From Plantactinospora soyae (GTDB taxonomy: Bacteria; Actinomycetota; Actinomycetes; Mycobacteriales; Micromonosporaceae), in NCBI RefSeq assembly GCF_014874095.1, contig NZ_JADBEB010000001.1, positions 4,650,001 to 4,714,000 on the forward strand: a stretch of DNA of 64,000 nucleotides. Reading direction: 5' to 3'. The notes under the pieces are model-generated. The model searched no databases. It saw nothing but the letters and a program-made list of their open reading frames with translations, and was not told the DNA's origin. The translations under genes and the position numbers were made by a program. This document shows positions 1-7,954 of this stretch, in pieces; position 1 is the stretch's first letter; each line of letters starts with the position of its first letter.

Positions 1-725
1 CGGTGCTGAAGCAGCTCTCCGGTCAGCTGCACCTGTCGGCCCGGACGGTCACCGGGCAGACCCTGGGCGAGGTGCTGGCGGACGTCACGGTCGCGGACGA
101 GGAGATCATCCGTCCGGTCGACCGCCCGCTCGGGCGCCGGCCCGGGATCGTGGTGGTGCGCGGCTCGCTCGCTCCGGACGGCGCGGCGGTCAAGCGGCCG
201 GTCGACGACCGGGGACCGAGCCGGTTCGAGGGCGAGGCGATCGTCTATCCGAGTCGGGACACCGCGCTGGCCGGGCTGGCCGCCGGCCAGATCCGGGCCG
301 GGCACGTGGTGGTGGTGGCCGGGCTCGGCCCGAGGGGCGGCCCCGGGATGGGGATGGCCTCGGCGGTGGTCTTCGCGCTGGACGGTGCCGGGCTGGGCGA
401 GACGGTCGCGGTGGTCACCGACGGGCAGATGTCGGGCCTGGTCAACACCGGAATCGTGGTCGCCGAGGTGTCCCCGGAGGCGGCCGTCGGCGGCCCGTTG
501 GGCCTGGTCCGCGACGGCGACCGGATCTCGATCGACGTCACCGCCCGGGTGGTCGACCTGCTGGTGCCCGACGACGTCCTCGCGCAGCGCCGGGCCGGGT
601 TCCGGGTCCGGGCCAGCTCCGGTGAGCGGGGCTGGCTCTCCATCTACGAGCGGCTGGTCACACCGGTGGCCGAGGGCGCCGTACTGACCGAGGCTGTACC
701 GGACGAGGAAGGGAAGGCACGATGA
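1..725 (+). CDS. IlvD/Edd-family dehydratase, C-terminal part (5' end outside window)
   Basis: This is the C-terminal portion of an IlvD/Edd family Fe-S dehydratase, which removes water from a sugar acid or dihydroxy acid to give a 2-keto acid. The open frame enters from before base 1 (first complete codon at 3), so the start is not visible. Family hallmarks are GLGPRGGPGM (residues 107-116 of the visible part) and TDGQMSG (139-145), the C-terminal swivelling-domain motifs that close the active site. The stop overlaps the next gene's start as ATGA, so the two are translationally coupled. Whether it acts on dihydroxyisovalerate or on a sugar acid cannot be told. The catabolic neighbours (aconitase X, FAD enzymes, Rieske oxygenase, IclR) favour an aldonic-acid type dehydratase over branched-chain amino acid synthesis; that is inference. 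Confidence 0.88.
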   Translation, partial: VLKQLSGQLHLSARTVTGQTLGEVLADVTVADEEIIRPVDRPLGRRPGIVVVRGSLAPDGAAVKRPVDDRGPSRFEGEAIVYPSRDTALAGLAAGQIRAGHVVVVAGLGPRGGPGMGMASAVVFALDGAGLGETVAVVTDGQMSGLVNTGIVVAEVSPEAAVGGPLGLVRDGDRISIDVTARVVDLLVPDDVLAQRRAGFRVRASSGERGWLSIYERLVTPVAEGAVLTEAVPDEEGKAR

Positions 726-2080
726 CGCCGGGGAGCACCGAACTGGTCGAGCCGGGCCGGAGCACACCGGTGCTCGGCGAGTACGAGGTCGTCGTACTCG
801 GTGGTGGGCCGGCCGGGATCATGGCGGCGGCCGCGGCGGCCCGGGCGGGCCGGTCCACGATCCTGATCGAGCGGTACGGCTATCTGGGCGGAGCCGGCAG
901 CGCCGGTGGGCTGAGCACCTTCTGTGGGCTGCACGCCAACGTGCACGGCGACCACCGTCAGGTGATCCACGGGCTCGCCGACGACCTGCTGGCCCGGATG
1001 GACGCCCTGGGTGGGCTGAACCCGCCGCACCTGTCCTTCGAGAACCGGATCCTGGCCCAGGCGTACGACATCGCGGCGTACAAGATCGCCACCGATGACC
1101 TGGTCGTGGAGTCGGGCGCCACGGTGCTCTTCCACGCGCTCGCCGTCGGGGTGGTGATGGGCGGCGACGACAGCGTGCACGCGGTGCTGGTGGAGTCGAA
1201 GTCCGGTCGGGGGGCGATCGTCGGGCAGATGTTCGTCGACTGCTCCGGAGACGCCGATCTCGCCGCCTGGGCCGGTGCGCCGTACGAGAAGACCCCGGGC
1301 GACGCCGGGATGATGTATCCCTCGCTGATGTTCCGGATCAACGGGGTGGACGCCGAGACGGCGATCCGGGAGCGGGAGCGGCTGCCCGAGCTGATGGACG
1401 CCGCCGAGCGGGAGGGCGCCTTCCAGTTCGCCCGGAAGAAACCGATCGTCCGCCCGCAGCGCAACCCGCTGGAGTGGCGGGCCAACATGACCCAGCTCAG
1501 CAACGCCGACGGCAGCGCGATCGACGGCACCGACGTGGAGCAGCTCAGTCGGGGCGAGTTGCAGGGTCGGCGGCAGATCCGGGACCAGTTCCCGTTCTTC
1601 CAGCAACGGGTGCCCGGATTCGCGAACTCGTACGTGGTCGACATCGCCCCGTCGATCGGCATCCGGGAGACCCGGCGGATCATCGGCCCGTACCAGCTCA
1701 CCAGCGACGACATCCTGGACTGCGCCGACTTCCCCGACTCGGTCGGGGTGAACGGCTGGCCGGTGGAGGCGCACGTCGCCGGTGACGTGGTGATCCGCTG
1801 GCCGAACGGTGCGAACCCGCGCGGGTTCAACCAGCTGCCGTTCCGGATGATCGTGCCGCAGCGGCTGACGAACGTGTACGTCGCCGGCCGGTGCGCCTCG
1901 ATGACCCACGACGGCCAGTCGTCGGCCCGGGTCACCGGCCCGTGCTTCGCGATGGGCCAGGCGGCCGGTACGGCGGCGGACCTCGCGCTCGCCGCCGGGG
2001 TGGCGGGCGGCGAGGTCGACGTAGCGCGGTTGCAGAAGCGGCTGGTCGACGACGGCGCCTATCTCGGTACGACGTGGTGA
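722..2080 (+). CDS. FAD-dependent oxidoreductase (FAD_oxidored type)
   Basis: A 452-residue flavoprotein. The N-terminal Rossmann motif VVVLGGGPAG is at residues 23-32, with the ribose-binding Glu at about residue 50. A C-terminal signature near residues 390-425 (CASMTHDGQSSARV followed by GQAAGTAADLA) is typical of the FAD_oxidored family that includes fumarate-reductase-like and sugar or hydroxy-acid oxidising enzymes. No signal peptide or membrane segment is seen, so it is cytosolic. The start ATG overlaps the preceding stop by 4 nt and has a GGAAGGGAAG ribosome site. It sits between a dehydratase and aconitase X, which suggests oxidation or reduction of a hydroxy-acid intermediate in the same pathway; the substrate is unknown. 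Confidence 0.85.
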   Translation: MTPGSTELVEPGRSTPVLGEYEVVVLGGGPAGIMAAAAAARAGRSTILIERYGYLGGAGSAGGLSTFCGLHANVHGDHRQVIHGLADDLLARMDALGGLNPPHLSFENRILAQAYDIAAYKIATDDLVVESGATVLFHALAVGVVMGGDDSVHAVLVESKSGRGAIVGQMFVDCSGDADLAAWAGAPYEKTPGDAGMMYPSLMFRINGVDAETAIRERERLPELMDAAEREGAFQFARKKPIVRPQRNPLEWRANMTQLSNADGSAIDGTDVEQLSRGELQGRRQIRDQFPFFQQRVPGFANSYVVDIAPSIGIRETRRIIGPYQLTSDDILDCADFPDSVGVNGWPVEAHVAGDVVIRWPNGANPRGFNQLPFRMIVPQRLTNVYVAGRCASMTHDGQSSARVTGPCFAMGQAAGTAADLALAAGVAGGEVDVARLQKRLVDDGAYLGTTW

Positions 2081-2125
2081 CGGAGCGCCGGGACCGGATC
2101 GGTCCCGGCAGATCGGAGGTGTCGG

Positions 2126-3400
2126 ATGCGGCTCACCGATGACGAGCGGAGCATGCTCGACGGCGAGCAGGGCGAGGCCGTACAGGCCGCGATGGACCTG
2201 CTGGTCCGGTACGGCGAGGTGCTCGGCGCCGAACGGCTCGTCGACACGGACAACGTCTGCGGGGCCAACATCTTCGGGCAGCGGCAGATGATGCTCTGCG
2301 GCGCCAGCGATCCGGACGCGGTCTTCTCGGAGTTCAGCCTGGACAGCCCGAGGCCGGTCGAGATCACTCCGATGAAGGCGCAGAGCTACCAGTTGATCGG
2401 CCCGATGGACACCCAACACTGGCAGGTGCAGGGGCTCAGCCAGGAGGCGCACGACGCGATCGAGGAGAGCGAGTCGTACAGCGCCCGGCACGGCATCCAC
2501 CTGATGAACACCTGCACGCCGTACCAGGTCGGAAACGTGCCGGTGAAGGGGGAGCACTGCGCCTGGATGGAGTCGTCGGCGGTGGTCTACGTCAACTCGG
2601 TGCTCGGCGCGCGGACCAATGTGGAGGGTCGGGAGAGCACGGCGGCGGCGATGCTCACCGGCAAGATCCCGTACTGGGGGTACCACCTGGACGACAACCG
2701 GTTCGGCAGCCACCTGGTGGAGGTCGCCGAGCCGGTGACCAGCAGCCTGGACTGGGGCCTGCTCGGCTACTACGTCGGCGAGCAGGTCCAGGAGGGCGTA
2801 CCGGTGCTGGACGGCATCGCCGAGGTGCCGAATCTGGTCAAGCTCAAGCACTTCGGCGCCGCCGCCGCGTCGTCGGGCGGGGTGGAGATGTACCACATCC
2901 CCGGGACGACGGTGGAGGCCCGGACCGTGGCGGAGGCGTTCGGGCCGCGCCGGCCGGTACAGACCCTCCGGTACGGGGCGCGGGAGCGCCGGCAGACGTA
3001 CGAGCAGTTGAACCACACGGCCCGGGACAGCGACGTCGACCTCGTGATGATTGGCTGTCCACATGCGACGCTGAGTCAGATCCGGGACGTCTGCCGGCTG
3101 GTGCAGGGCCGGAAGGTCCATCCGGACAGCGCGCTCTGGGTCTTCACGCCCCGGGCGATCCGGCAGGTGGCCGAGCAGAACGGCTACGCGCAGATCCTCC
3201 GGGACGCGGGAGCGCTGCTGATGAGTGACACCTGCCCGGCGATCGGGCAGTTCCTGCCCAAGGGGACCCGGGTGATCGCCACCGACTCGGCCAAGCAGGT
3301 GCACTACCTGCCGGCGATCATGAAGGTGCAGGGCTGGTTCGGCACCACCGAGGAGTGCGTCAACTCGGCGCTGACCGGTACCTGGCAGGGGAGCCTGTGA
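2126..3400 (+). CDS. Aconitase X catalytic (large) subunit
   Basis: A 424-residue member of the aconitase X (AcnX, formerly DUF521) family. These are Fe-S or metal dependent dehydratases; characterised members include cis-3-hydroxy-L-proline dehydratase and archaeal phosphomevalonate dehydratase. Visible conserved stretches are NTCTPY (128-133), the following region to about 165, IGCPHATL (309-316), SDTCPAIG (367-374) and TDSAKQVHYLP (387-397). The cysteines in these motifs are candidate cluster ligands. A GGAGG site precedes the ATG. The stop overlaps the start of the small subunit by one base (TGATG), so AcnX is encoded here as two separate chains. The actual hydroxy-acid substrate is not evident from sequence. 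Confidence 0.9.
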   Translation: MRLTDDERSMLDGEQGEAVQAAMDLLVRYGEVLGAERLVDTDNVCGANIFGQRQMMLCGASDPDAVFSEFSLDSPRPVEITPMKAQSYQLIGPMDTQHWQVQGLSQEAHDAIEESESYSARHGIHLMNTCTPYQVGNVPVKGEHCAWMESSAVVYVNSVLGARTNVEGRESTAAAMLTGKIPYWGYHLDDNRFGSHLVEVAEPVTSSLDWGLLGYYVGEQVQEGVPVLDGIAEVPNLVKLKHFGAAAASSGGVEMYHIPGTTVEARTVAEAFGPRRPVQTLRYGARERRQTYEQLNHTARDSDVDLVMIGCPHATLSQIRDVCRLVQGRKVHPDSALWVFTPRAIRQVAEQNGYAQILRDAGALLMSDTCPAIGQFLPKGTRVIATDSAKQVHYLPAIMKVQGWFGTTEECVNSALTGTWQGSL

Positions 3401-3915
3401 TGGGCGAGGCCAACACCGTCACGTTGCGCGGCCGGGGCCTGGTGGGCGGCGTGGTCGAGGGCGAGGCGCTGGTGACCCGGGACAGCATCTCCGGCTGGGG
3501 CGGGATCGAGCCGACCGGCGGCCGGATCATCGAGTCCCGGCACGAGTTGAGCGGCCAGTCGTTCAAGGACAAGATTCTGGTCTTTCCGGGCGCGAAGGGC
3601 TCCTCCGGCTGGTCGGGCATGTTCCACATGTCGCGGCTCGCCGGCTCCGCGCCGAAGGCGATGATCTTCAACTACATGAACACGAAGATCGCCCTCGGCG
3701 TGGTGGTGACCCGGGTGCCGGCGGTCACCGACCTCGACCAGAACCCGCTGGACGTGATCGAGACCGGCGACTGGGTACGCGTCGACGCCGACACCGGAAC
3801 CGTCGTGGTGACCAAGGGAGGCCGACCCGGAGGCGGTGTCGGTGGGCCGGAGACCGGCGCGGAGAAGGCGGCGACCGGGCGGCCCGGGAAGGAAGTGGGC
3901 GGACACGATGACTGA
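3400..3915 (+). CDS. Aconitase X swivel (small) subunit
   Basis: A 171-residue homologue of the DUF126/AcnX swivel domain, which closes over the active site of the large subunit. The stretch GRGLVGGVVEGEALV near the N-terminus and PGAKGSSGWSGMF at about residues 63-75 are characteristic; the Ser-rich loop of the latter is the usual catalytic element of the small subunit. The ATG overlaps the large-subunit stop (TGATG), which decides the start over an in-frame ATG 45 bases upstream. The C-terminal 25 residues are Gly/Arg-rich and poorly conserved-looking. Its stop overlaps the start of the UGSC gene by 8 bases, so the large subunit, small subunit and UGSC protein are almost certainly translated from one message. 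Confidence 0.88.
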   Translation: MGEANTVTLRGRGLVGGVVEGEALVTRDSISGWGGIEPTGGRIIESRHELSGQSFKDKILVFPGAKGSSGWSGMFHMSRLAGSAPKAMIFNYMNTKIALGVVVTRVPAVTDLDQNPLDVIETGDWVRVDADTGTVVVTKGGRPGGGVGGPETGAEKAATGRPGKEVGGHDD

Positions 3916-4450
3916 CTGGGCGGGAACCATCCTGGACCCGACCGGGGACACCGACCAGGGCGCGGACACCACGTTGGCGGCCCGGCTGGGCAGTCTCCGC
4001 GGGGCCACCCTCGGGCTGCTGGACAACGGCAAGCCGAACGGCTCGGTGTTGCTCACCGAGATCGGCGACCACCTGCGCGAGCGGTACGGCGTGCGCGAGG
4101 TGACGATGTACACCAAGTCCTACTTCGGTACACCGGTGGACCAGACGCTGACCGAGCGGATCGTGCAGGAGTGTGACTTCGCCATCGCGGCGATCGGTGA
4201 TTGAGGTTCCTGTAGCGCGGCCAGTCTGGCCGACGGAATTCTGCTGGAACGTGGTGGCATCCCAGCGGTCTCAATCTGCACCGAGCCATTCCGGATTACG
4301 GCCGACGCCATGGCGAAGGCGTACGGCTTTCCCGGTTTCCAGTACCTGTTGACGCCGCACCCGGTCGCCAGTCTCAGCCTGGCGGAGGTCCGGGAGCGGG
4401 TGGTCGCAATGACACCGCGCATCCTGGAGATCCTGGGGGTGGAACAGTGA
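3908..4450 (+). CDS. UGSC-family selenoprotein, Sec99 encoded by in-frame TGA at 4202-4204
   Basis: Read conventionally this gene stops at 4204 after 98 residues. Read through the TGA it gives a 180-residue protein ending at 4450, with selenocysteine at residue 99 in AIGD-U-GSCSAASLADG. The name-giving UGSC motif of this (seleno)protein family is thus present exactly, with the redox pair Sec99 and Cys102. Downstream sequence stays protein-like (ERGGIPAVSICTEPF, then LLTPHPVASLS and an amphipathic C-terminal helix) and ends by overlapping the next start (CAGTGA). Homologues in organisms without selenium use would be expected to carry Cys at this place. The TGA is followed by a SECIS-like hairpin, annotated separately. 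The function is unknown; a redox role is inferred from the motif. selA/B/C/D are not in this window. Confidence 0.88.
4202..4250 (+). promoter_or_regulatory. Candidate bacterial SECIS element
   Basis: Directly after the TGA, CGGCCA (4218-4223) pairs with TGGCCG (4227-4232) around the loop GTC. Lower pairing is possible between GTTCC (4206-4210) and GGAAC (4246-4250) and between AGC (4214-4216) and GCT (4243-4245). Counting the U of UGA as 1, the loop places G at 23 and U at 24. These are the two loop bases contacted by SelB in E. coli fdhF, and GTCTG at 23-27 is identical there. The bulged U17 of E. coli is not conserved (C here). Codon choice in this stretch is less G/C-ending than in the flanks, as expected if RNA structure constrains it. 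Folding was done by eye. Confidence 0.7.
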
Positions 4451-5574
4451 CGACGACCGGTTCGCCGGTGGTGTCCGACGGCGGCGGGGTGGCCGACCCC
4501 GCCGCCGTACAGGACGCGATCGAGTACTGCTACGAACGCGGCTGGACCGACGGACTTCCGGTGGTCCCGTGCGACCAGGCGCTGTTGGACCGGTTCCTGG
4601 CCCAGACCGACCGGGACCCCGGCGACGTCGTCTTCGCGATGCCGCACCTGAACCGGAACTGCACGGTACGGCTGGCCGCGCTCAACGCGGCGATGGCCGG
4701 CTGCCGTCCGGAGTACTTCCCGGTGGTGCTCGCGGCCTGGGACTCGCTGGCCGCCGAGGGCTACCTCGCCAAGGGGATCTGGCAGAGCACCACCGGCACG
4801 GCACCGCTGGTGCTGGTGAACGGGCCGGTACGGGAGCGGATCGGGTTGAACGGCCGGGGGAACGTCTTCGGGCCCGGCTTCCGGGCCAACGCGACGATCG
4901 GCCGGGCGCTCCGGCTGACCGCGCTGAACGCGTTCGGCCTGCGCCCCCGGGAACTCGACCAGGCGACCCAGGGCACGCCGGCGAAGTACACCCTCTGCAT
5001 CGCCGAGAACGAGGAGGAGAGTCCGTGGACGCCCTTCTCCGCGCAGTTCGGGTTCGCGGCGGGGGAGAGCACCGTCACCGCGCTGACGATCCGCTCGGTC
5101 GTGCACGTCGAGGCCCGGCACACGGGCGTACCGGAGCAGTTGCTGCGGGACTTCGCCGACACCGTGGCCCGGACGGGGGCGTTGCTGCACGAGACGATCA
5201 GCGCCTGCCTGGTGCTGAGTCCGGAGCACGCCCACCTGCTGGCCGACGCCGGTTGGGACCGGCAACGGATCAGCCGGTACGTCTTCGAGACGGCGGTACG
5301 CAGCCGGGTGGAGCTCGACCTGGCCGGCAAGGGGAGCGTGTCCCGGAAGTCCCGGTGGCGGGTTCCCGGTGACCATCCGGACGCCGTCGCGGACCGGGAG
5401 GCGGAGACCGATCCCGCCTCGACGGTCGGGGCGGGCCGGGTGCACGTGTTGAACTCTCCGGAGGCGGTCCTGGTGACCGTGGCCGGGGCGTCGAACTCGG
5501 GGGTCTCCGCCGTGGTCGAGACCTTCGGGCCCCGGGGCGGGAGCCCGCACGTCGTACCGGTGGCGGAGCTCTGA
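4447..5574 (+). CDS. UGSC-partner protein of unknown function
   Basis: A 375-residue cytosolic protein with no signal peptide or membrane helix. Its start GTG overlaps the selenoprotein stop and is preceded by GGGGGTGG. The N-terminal block EYCYERGWTDGLPVVPC (about residues 26-42), then NRNCTVRLAALNAAMAGC and PEYFPVV, is a pattern I associate with proteins found beside or fused to UGSC proteins. Several cysteines (positions about 28, 42, 72, 85) lie in it and could exchange electrons with the Sec/Cys centre, but this is inference. The middle holds a Gly-rich stretch (GNVFGPGFRANATIGRALRL). I do not recognise an enzyme family with a known reaction. The 4-nt overlap implies coupled translation and a functional pair. 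Confidence 0.7.
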   Translation: MTTTGSPVVSDGGGVADPAAVQDAIEYCYERGWTDGLPVVPCDQALLDRFLAQTDRDPGDVVFAMPHLNRNCTVRLAALNAAMAGCRPEYFPVVLAAWDSLAAEGYLAKGIWQSTTGTAPLVLVNGPVRERIGLNGRGNVFGPGFRANATIGRALRLTALNAFGLRPRELDQATQGTPAKYTLCIAENEEESPWTPFSAQFGFAAGESTVTALTIRSVVHVEARHTGVPEQLLRDFADTVARTGALLHETISACLVLSPEHAHLLADAGWDRQRISRYVFETAVRSRVELDLAGKGSVSRKSRWRVPGDHPDAVADREAETDPASTVGAGRVHVLNSPEAVLVTVAGASNSGVSAVVETFGPRGGSPHVVPVAEL

Positions 5575-5633
5575 CCAGCGGCGATCGCCGAGGTAGTTGT
5601 GATCTTCACTGTCCTGGAGGTACCGTGGGCGCA

Positions 5634-5655
5634 TAATTCACCGAGTGTTGAATAA
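5634..5655. promoter_or_regulatory. Inverted repeat in the promoter of the FAD monooxygenase
   Basis: TAATTCA (5634-5640) and TGAATAA (5649-5655) form an inverted repeat (6 of 7 pairs) separated by 8 bases. The left arm overlaps a good -10 candidate, CATAAT (5632-5637). It lies in the 88-bp gap before the monooxygenase start and could be an operator for the IclR regulator encoded at the end of the cluster or for an outside factor. Confidence 0.35.
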
Positions 5656-5662
5656 GGTGATC

Positions 5663-6925
5663 GTGGTGGCGGAGCGGACAACCTGCGTCGTCGTCGGAGG
5701 CGGACCGGCCGGGATGGTGCTGGGCCTGCTGCTGGCCCGGGCCGGCGTCGAGGTGACGGTGCTGGAGAAGCACGGCGACTTCCTGCGCGACTTCCGGGGC
5801 GACACGGTCCACCCGTCGACCCTGCGACTCCTGGACGAACTGGGCCTGGGCGAGAGGTTCGGGCGACTGCCGCAGAGCCGGCTGGACGAGGTCGCCTTTC
5901 CGATCGGCGGGGACCGGCAGATCGTGGTCGCCGACTTCCGTCGACTGCGGACCCCGCACCCCTACGTCGCGATGGTGCCGCAGTGGGACCTGCTCAACCT
6001 GCTCGCCGACGCGGGCGCGGCGGAGCCCACCTTCACCCTGCGGATGCGCGCCGAGGTCACCGAGCTGATCCGGGAGGCGGGCCGGGTCCAGGGGGTGCGC
6101 TACCTGGGGCCGGACGGCGAGCCCCGGGAGATCCGGGCCGACCTCACCGTGGCCTGCGACGGCCGCTGGTCGATCGCCCGCCGACAGGCCGAGCTGCGGC
6201 CCCGGGAGTTCCCCGTGCCGATCGACGCCTGGTGGTTCCGGCTGCCCCGCGACCCCGACGACGATCCGGCCGGGCTGACCCCGCGCGCCGGCCAGGGCCG
6301 GTTCGCCGTGGTGATCCCCCGGGAGGGCTACCTCCAGATCGCCTACATCGCCCGGAAGGGAACCGACGCGGAGCTTCGGGCCCGGGGCATCGAGGCGTTC
6401 CGGCGGGACATCGCGGAACTGGCGCCGTCGTTCGCGGACCGGGTCGGCGCGCTCGCCTCGATGGACGACGTCAAACACCTCGACGTACGGCTGAACCGGC
6501 TCGACCGCTGGCACGTGGACGGGCTGCTCTGCCTGGGGGACGCCGCCCACGCGATGTCGCCGGTCGGCGGGGTCGGGATCAACCTGGCGGTGCAGGACGC
6601 CGTCGCCGCCGCCACCCTGCTCGCCGAGCCGCTGCGGCGCGGCAGGGTCACCCCGGCCGAGTTGGCCGCGGTGCGGACCCGGCGCCTGCTGCCGACCATC
6701 CTCGTGCAGCGGTTGCAGCGGATGATGCACCGAGGGATGGTCGAGCCGATCCTCGACGGTCGACGGGCCGGACCACCCCGCGCCGTGCTGGCCCTGTTGC
6801 GGCGCGTCCCGGCCGTCTCGCTCCTGCCGGCCTACCTGATCGGCGTCGGCGTACGCCCCGAGCACGCCCCGCCGTTCGCCCGACGACCGCCGTCCGGCGC
6901 CGCCGTACCGGACCAGACCGGGTAA
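5663..6925 (+). CDS. FAD-dependent aromatic monooxygenase (PheA/TfdB-like)
   Basis: About 420 residues. It shows the class A flavin monooxygenase pattern: N-terminal VVVGGGPAGMVLGLLLARAG for the FAD ADP moiety, a DG-type segment in the middle (TVACDGRWSIARR) and the GD motif LCLGDAAHAMSPVGGVGIN about 290 residues in. Such enzymes use NAD(P)H and O2 to hydroxylate or epoxidise aromatic or polyketide substrates in the cytosol. Possible GTG starts are at 5645, 5663 and 5666; AAGGTGA at 5654-5660 best serves 5663 or 5666. It follows the UGSC pair after an 88-bp gap holding a promoter-like box and an inverted repeat, so it may begin a second transcription unit of the same cluster. The substrate is unknown. 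Confidence 0.85.
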   Translation: MVAERTTCVVVGGGPAGMVLGLLLARAGVEVTVLEKHGDFLRDFRGDTVHPSTLRLLDELGLGERFGRLPQSRLDEVAFPIGGDRQIVVADFRRLRTPHPYVAMVPQWDLLNLLADAGAAEPTFTLRMRAEVTELIREAGRVQGVRYLGPDGEPREIRADLTVACDGRWSIARRQAELRPREFPVPIDAWWFRLPRDPDDDPAGLTPRAGQGRFAVVIPREGYLQIAYIARKGTDAELRARGIEAFRRDIAELAPSFADRVGALASMDDVKHLDVRLNRLDRWHVDGLLCLGDAAHAMSPVGGVGINLAVQDAVAAATLLAEPLRRGRVTPAELAAVRTRRLLPTILVQRLQRMMHRGMVEPILDGRRAGPPRAVLALLRRVPAVSLLPAYLIGVGVRPEHAPPFARRPPSGAAVPDQTG

Positions 6926-7035
6926 CGAATTCCACTTCGGACAAACGTTCGGATCCGGGCCCACCAATTGATCCACATCTTCCGCCGGAACCCGTAGACT
7001 CCCCGCCGATCGGGTGGGACGAAACGGGGGAGAAC

Positions 7036-7857
7036 GTGAGCGGAAGCGACGTTAGGGCGGGCACCGAACAGGACTGGCAGACCGCCGCGGTGGACCGGGC
7101 GGTGCGGGCGGCCCAGGGCTACTGGGGGGAGCCCCTGGCGACGTACTGGTGGCAGGAGGCGCGTCGGCGGTCGCGGAGCCGGCTGATCGCGGTGCCCGGC
7201 GCGGTCGCGCTTGCCGCCGTGCTCTGCGCGGTGCCGTACACCCTGATGTCCGAGGCGTACGGCGCCTCAGTGGTGGTCGCGCTCGTCGGGATCGTGGCGG
7301 CCGTGATCGCGGTGCTGATGTACCGGGGCGGCAAGCCGAACGAGCGGATCGGCATCGTCCTGTTCTCCGGCGGCTTCGTCTGGGACGACGGCCGGGAGTC
7401 GGACGTCGTACCGTTCGACCAGATCGCCGACATCCGCCGCAGCGTGACCCAGCACCTCGGCTCCGGGGGAGCGGTCAAGTACACCTCACACCACTACACG
7501 GTGATCCGGCCGGACGGCAGCAGACTGCTGATCAACGACGCGTTCCACGATGTCGTCGAACTCGGCGACCGGGTGATGAGCGCGGTGACCGCGCTACAGG
7601 TGGCCGGCGGACGGGAGCGGCTGCACCGGGGCGAGACGCTCGACTTCGCCCCGTTCGCGATCAACCAGCGGGGCCTGAGGTTGGACAGCGACCTGCCGGT
7701 CACGCCCTGGTCGGAGGTGTCGGAGGTCCGGCTCCGGGACGGCAGCCTCGAAGTGCTGGTCAACGGGCGGAAGGTGGGCGCCAGGTTCATCCAGCACGTG
7801 CCGAACGTCTTCGTCCTGGTCACCCTCGCCGAGGAGTTGAGGCTGGCCGGCCGCTGA
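7036..7857 (+). CDS. DUF6585-like membrane protein
   Basis: A 273-residue protein with a short acidic N-terminus and two adjacent hydrophobic helices at about residues 53-72 and 78-98. A soluble C-terminal region follows, resembling the DUF6585 family (GIVLFSGGFVWDDG, VVPFDQIADIRRSVTQH). The second half repeats the theme (FAPFAINQRGLRL, VTPWSEVSEVRLRDGSLEV), which suggests two PH-like beta domains facing the cytosol. The GTG start follows GGGGGAG with ideal spacing. The function is unknown. It is placed between the monooxygenase and the Rieske oxygenase but separated from both by gaps of about 100 bases, so it may be unrelated to the catabolic genes. Confidence 0.7.
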   Translation: MSGSDVRAGTEQDWQTAAVDRAVRAAQGYWGEPLATYWWQEARRRSRSRLIAVPGAVALAAVLCAVPYTLMSEAYGASVVVALVGIVAAVIAVLMYRGGKPNERIGIVLFSGGFVWDDGRESDVVPFDQIADIRRSVTQHLGSGGAVKYTSHHYTVIRPDGSRLLINDAFHDVVELGDRVMSAVTALQVAGGRERLHRGETLDFAPFAINQRGLRLDSDLPVTPWSEVSEVRLRDGSLEVLVNGRKVGARFIQHVPNVFVLVTLAEELRLAGR

Positions 7858-7864
7858 GGCGAAC

Positions 7865-7881
7865 CTTCCGACATCCGGAAG
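7865..7881. terminator. Short hairpin after the DUF6585-like gene
   Basis: CTTCCG (7865-7870) pairs with CGGAAG (7876-7881) around a 5-base loop, 8 bases after the stop. There is no T-tract. It may be a weak terminator or an operator for the oxygenase gene that starts 73 bases later. Confidence 0.35.
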
Positions 7882-7954
7882 ACCTACTTCCGGGCCGACG
7901 TGGCACTCGACATGCTCCGGAGAACGGGTACATCCGCTTCTCCAAGGAGTCGCC

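Noticed and set aside
644-3304. 886-codon open frame on the minus strand
   Set aside because: Antisense shadow of the FAD oxidoreductase and aconitase X genes; the sequence is Arg/His/Pro-rich without domains, typical of high-GC mirror frames.
4202-4204. TGA as an ordinary stop making 3908-4204 a truncated pseudogene
   Set aside because: The following 81 codons keep family-like sequence in the same frame, the gene ends by overlapping its partner, and the TGA coincides with the UGSC motif and a SECIS-like hairpin.
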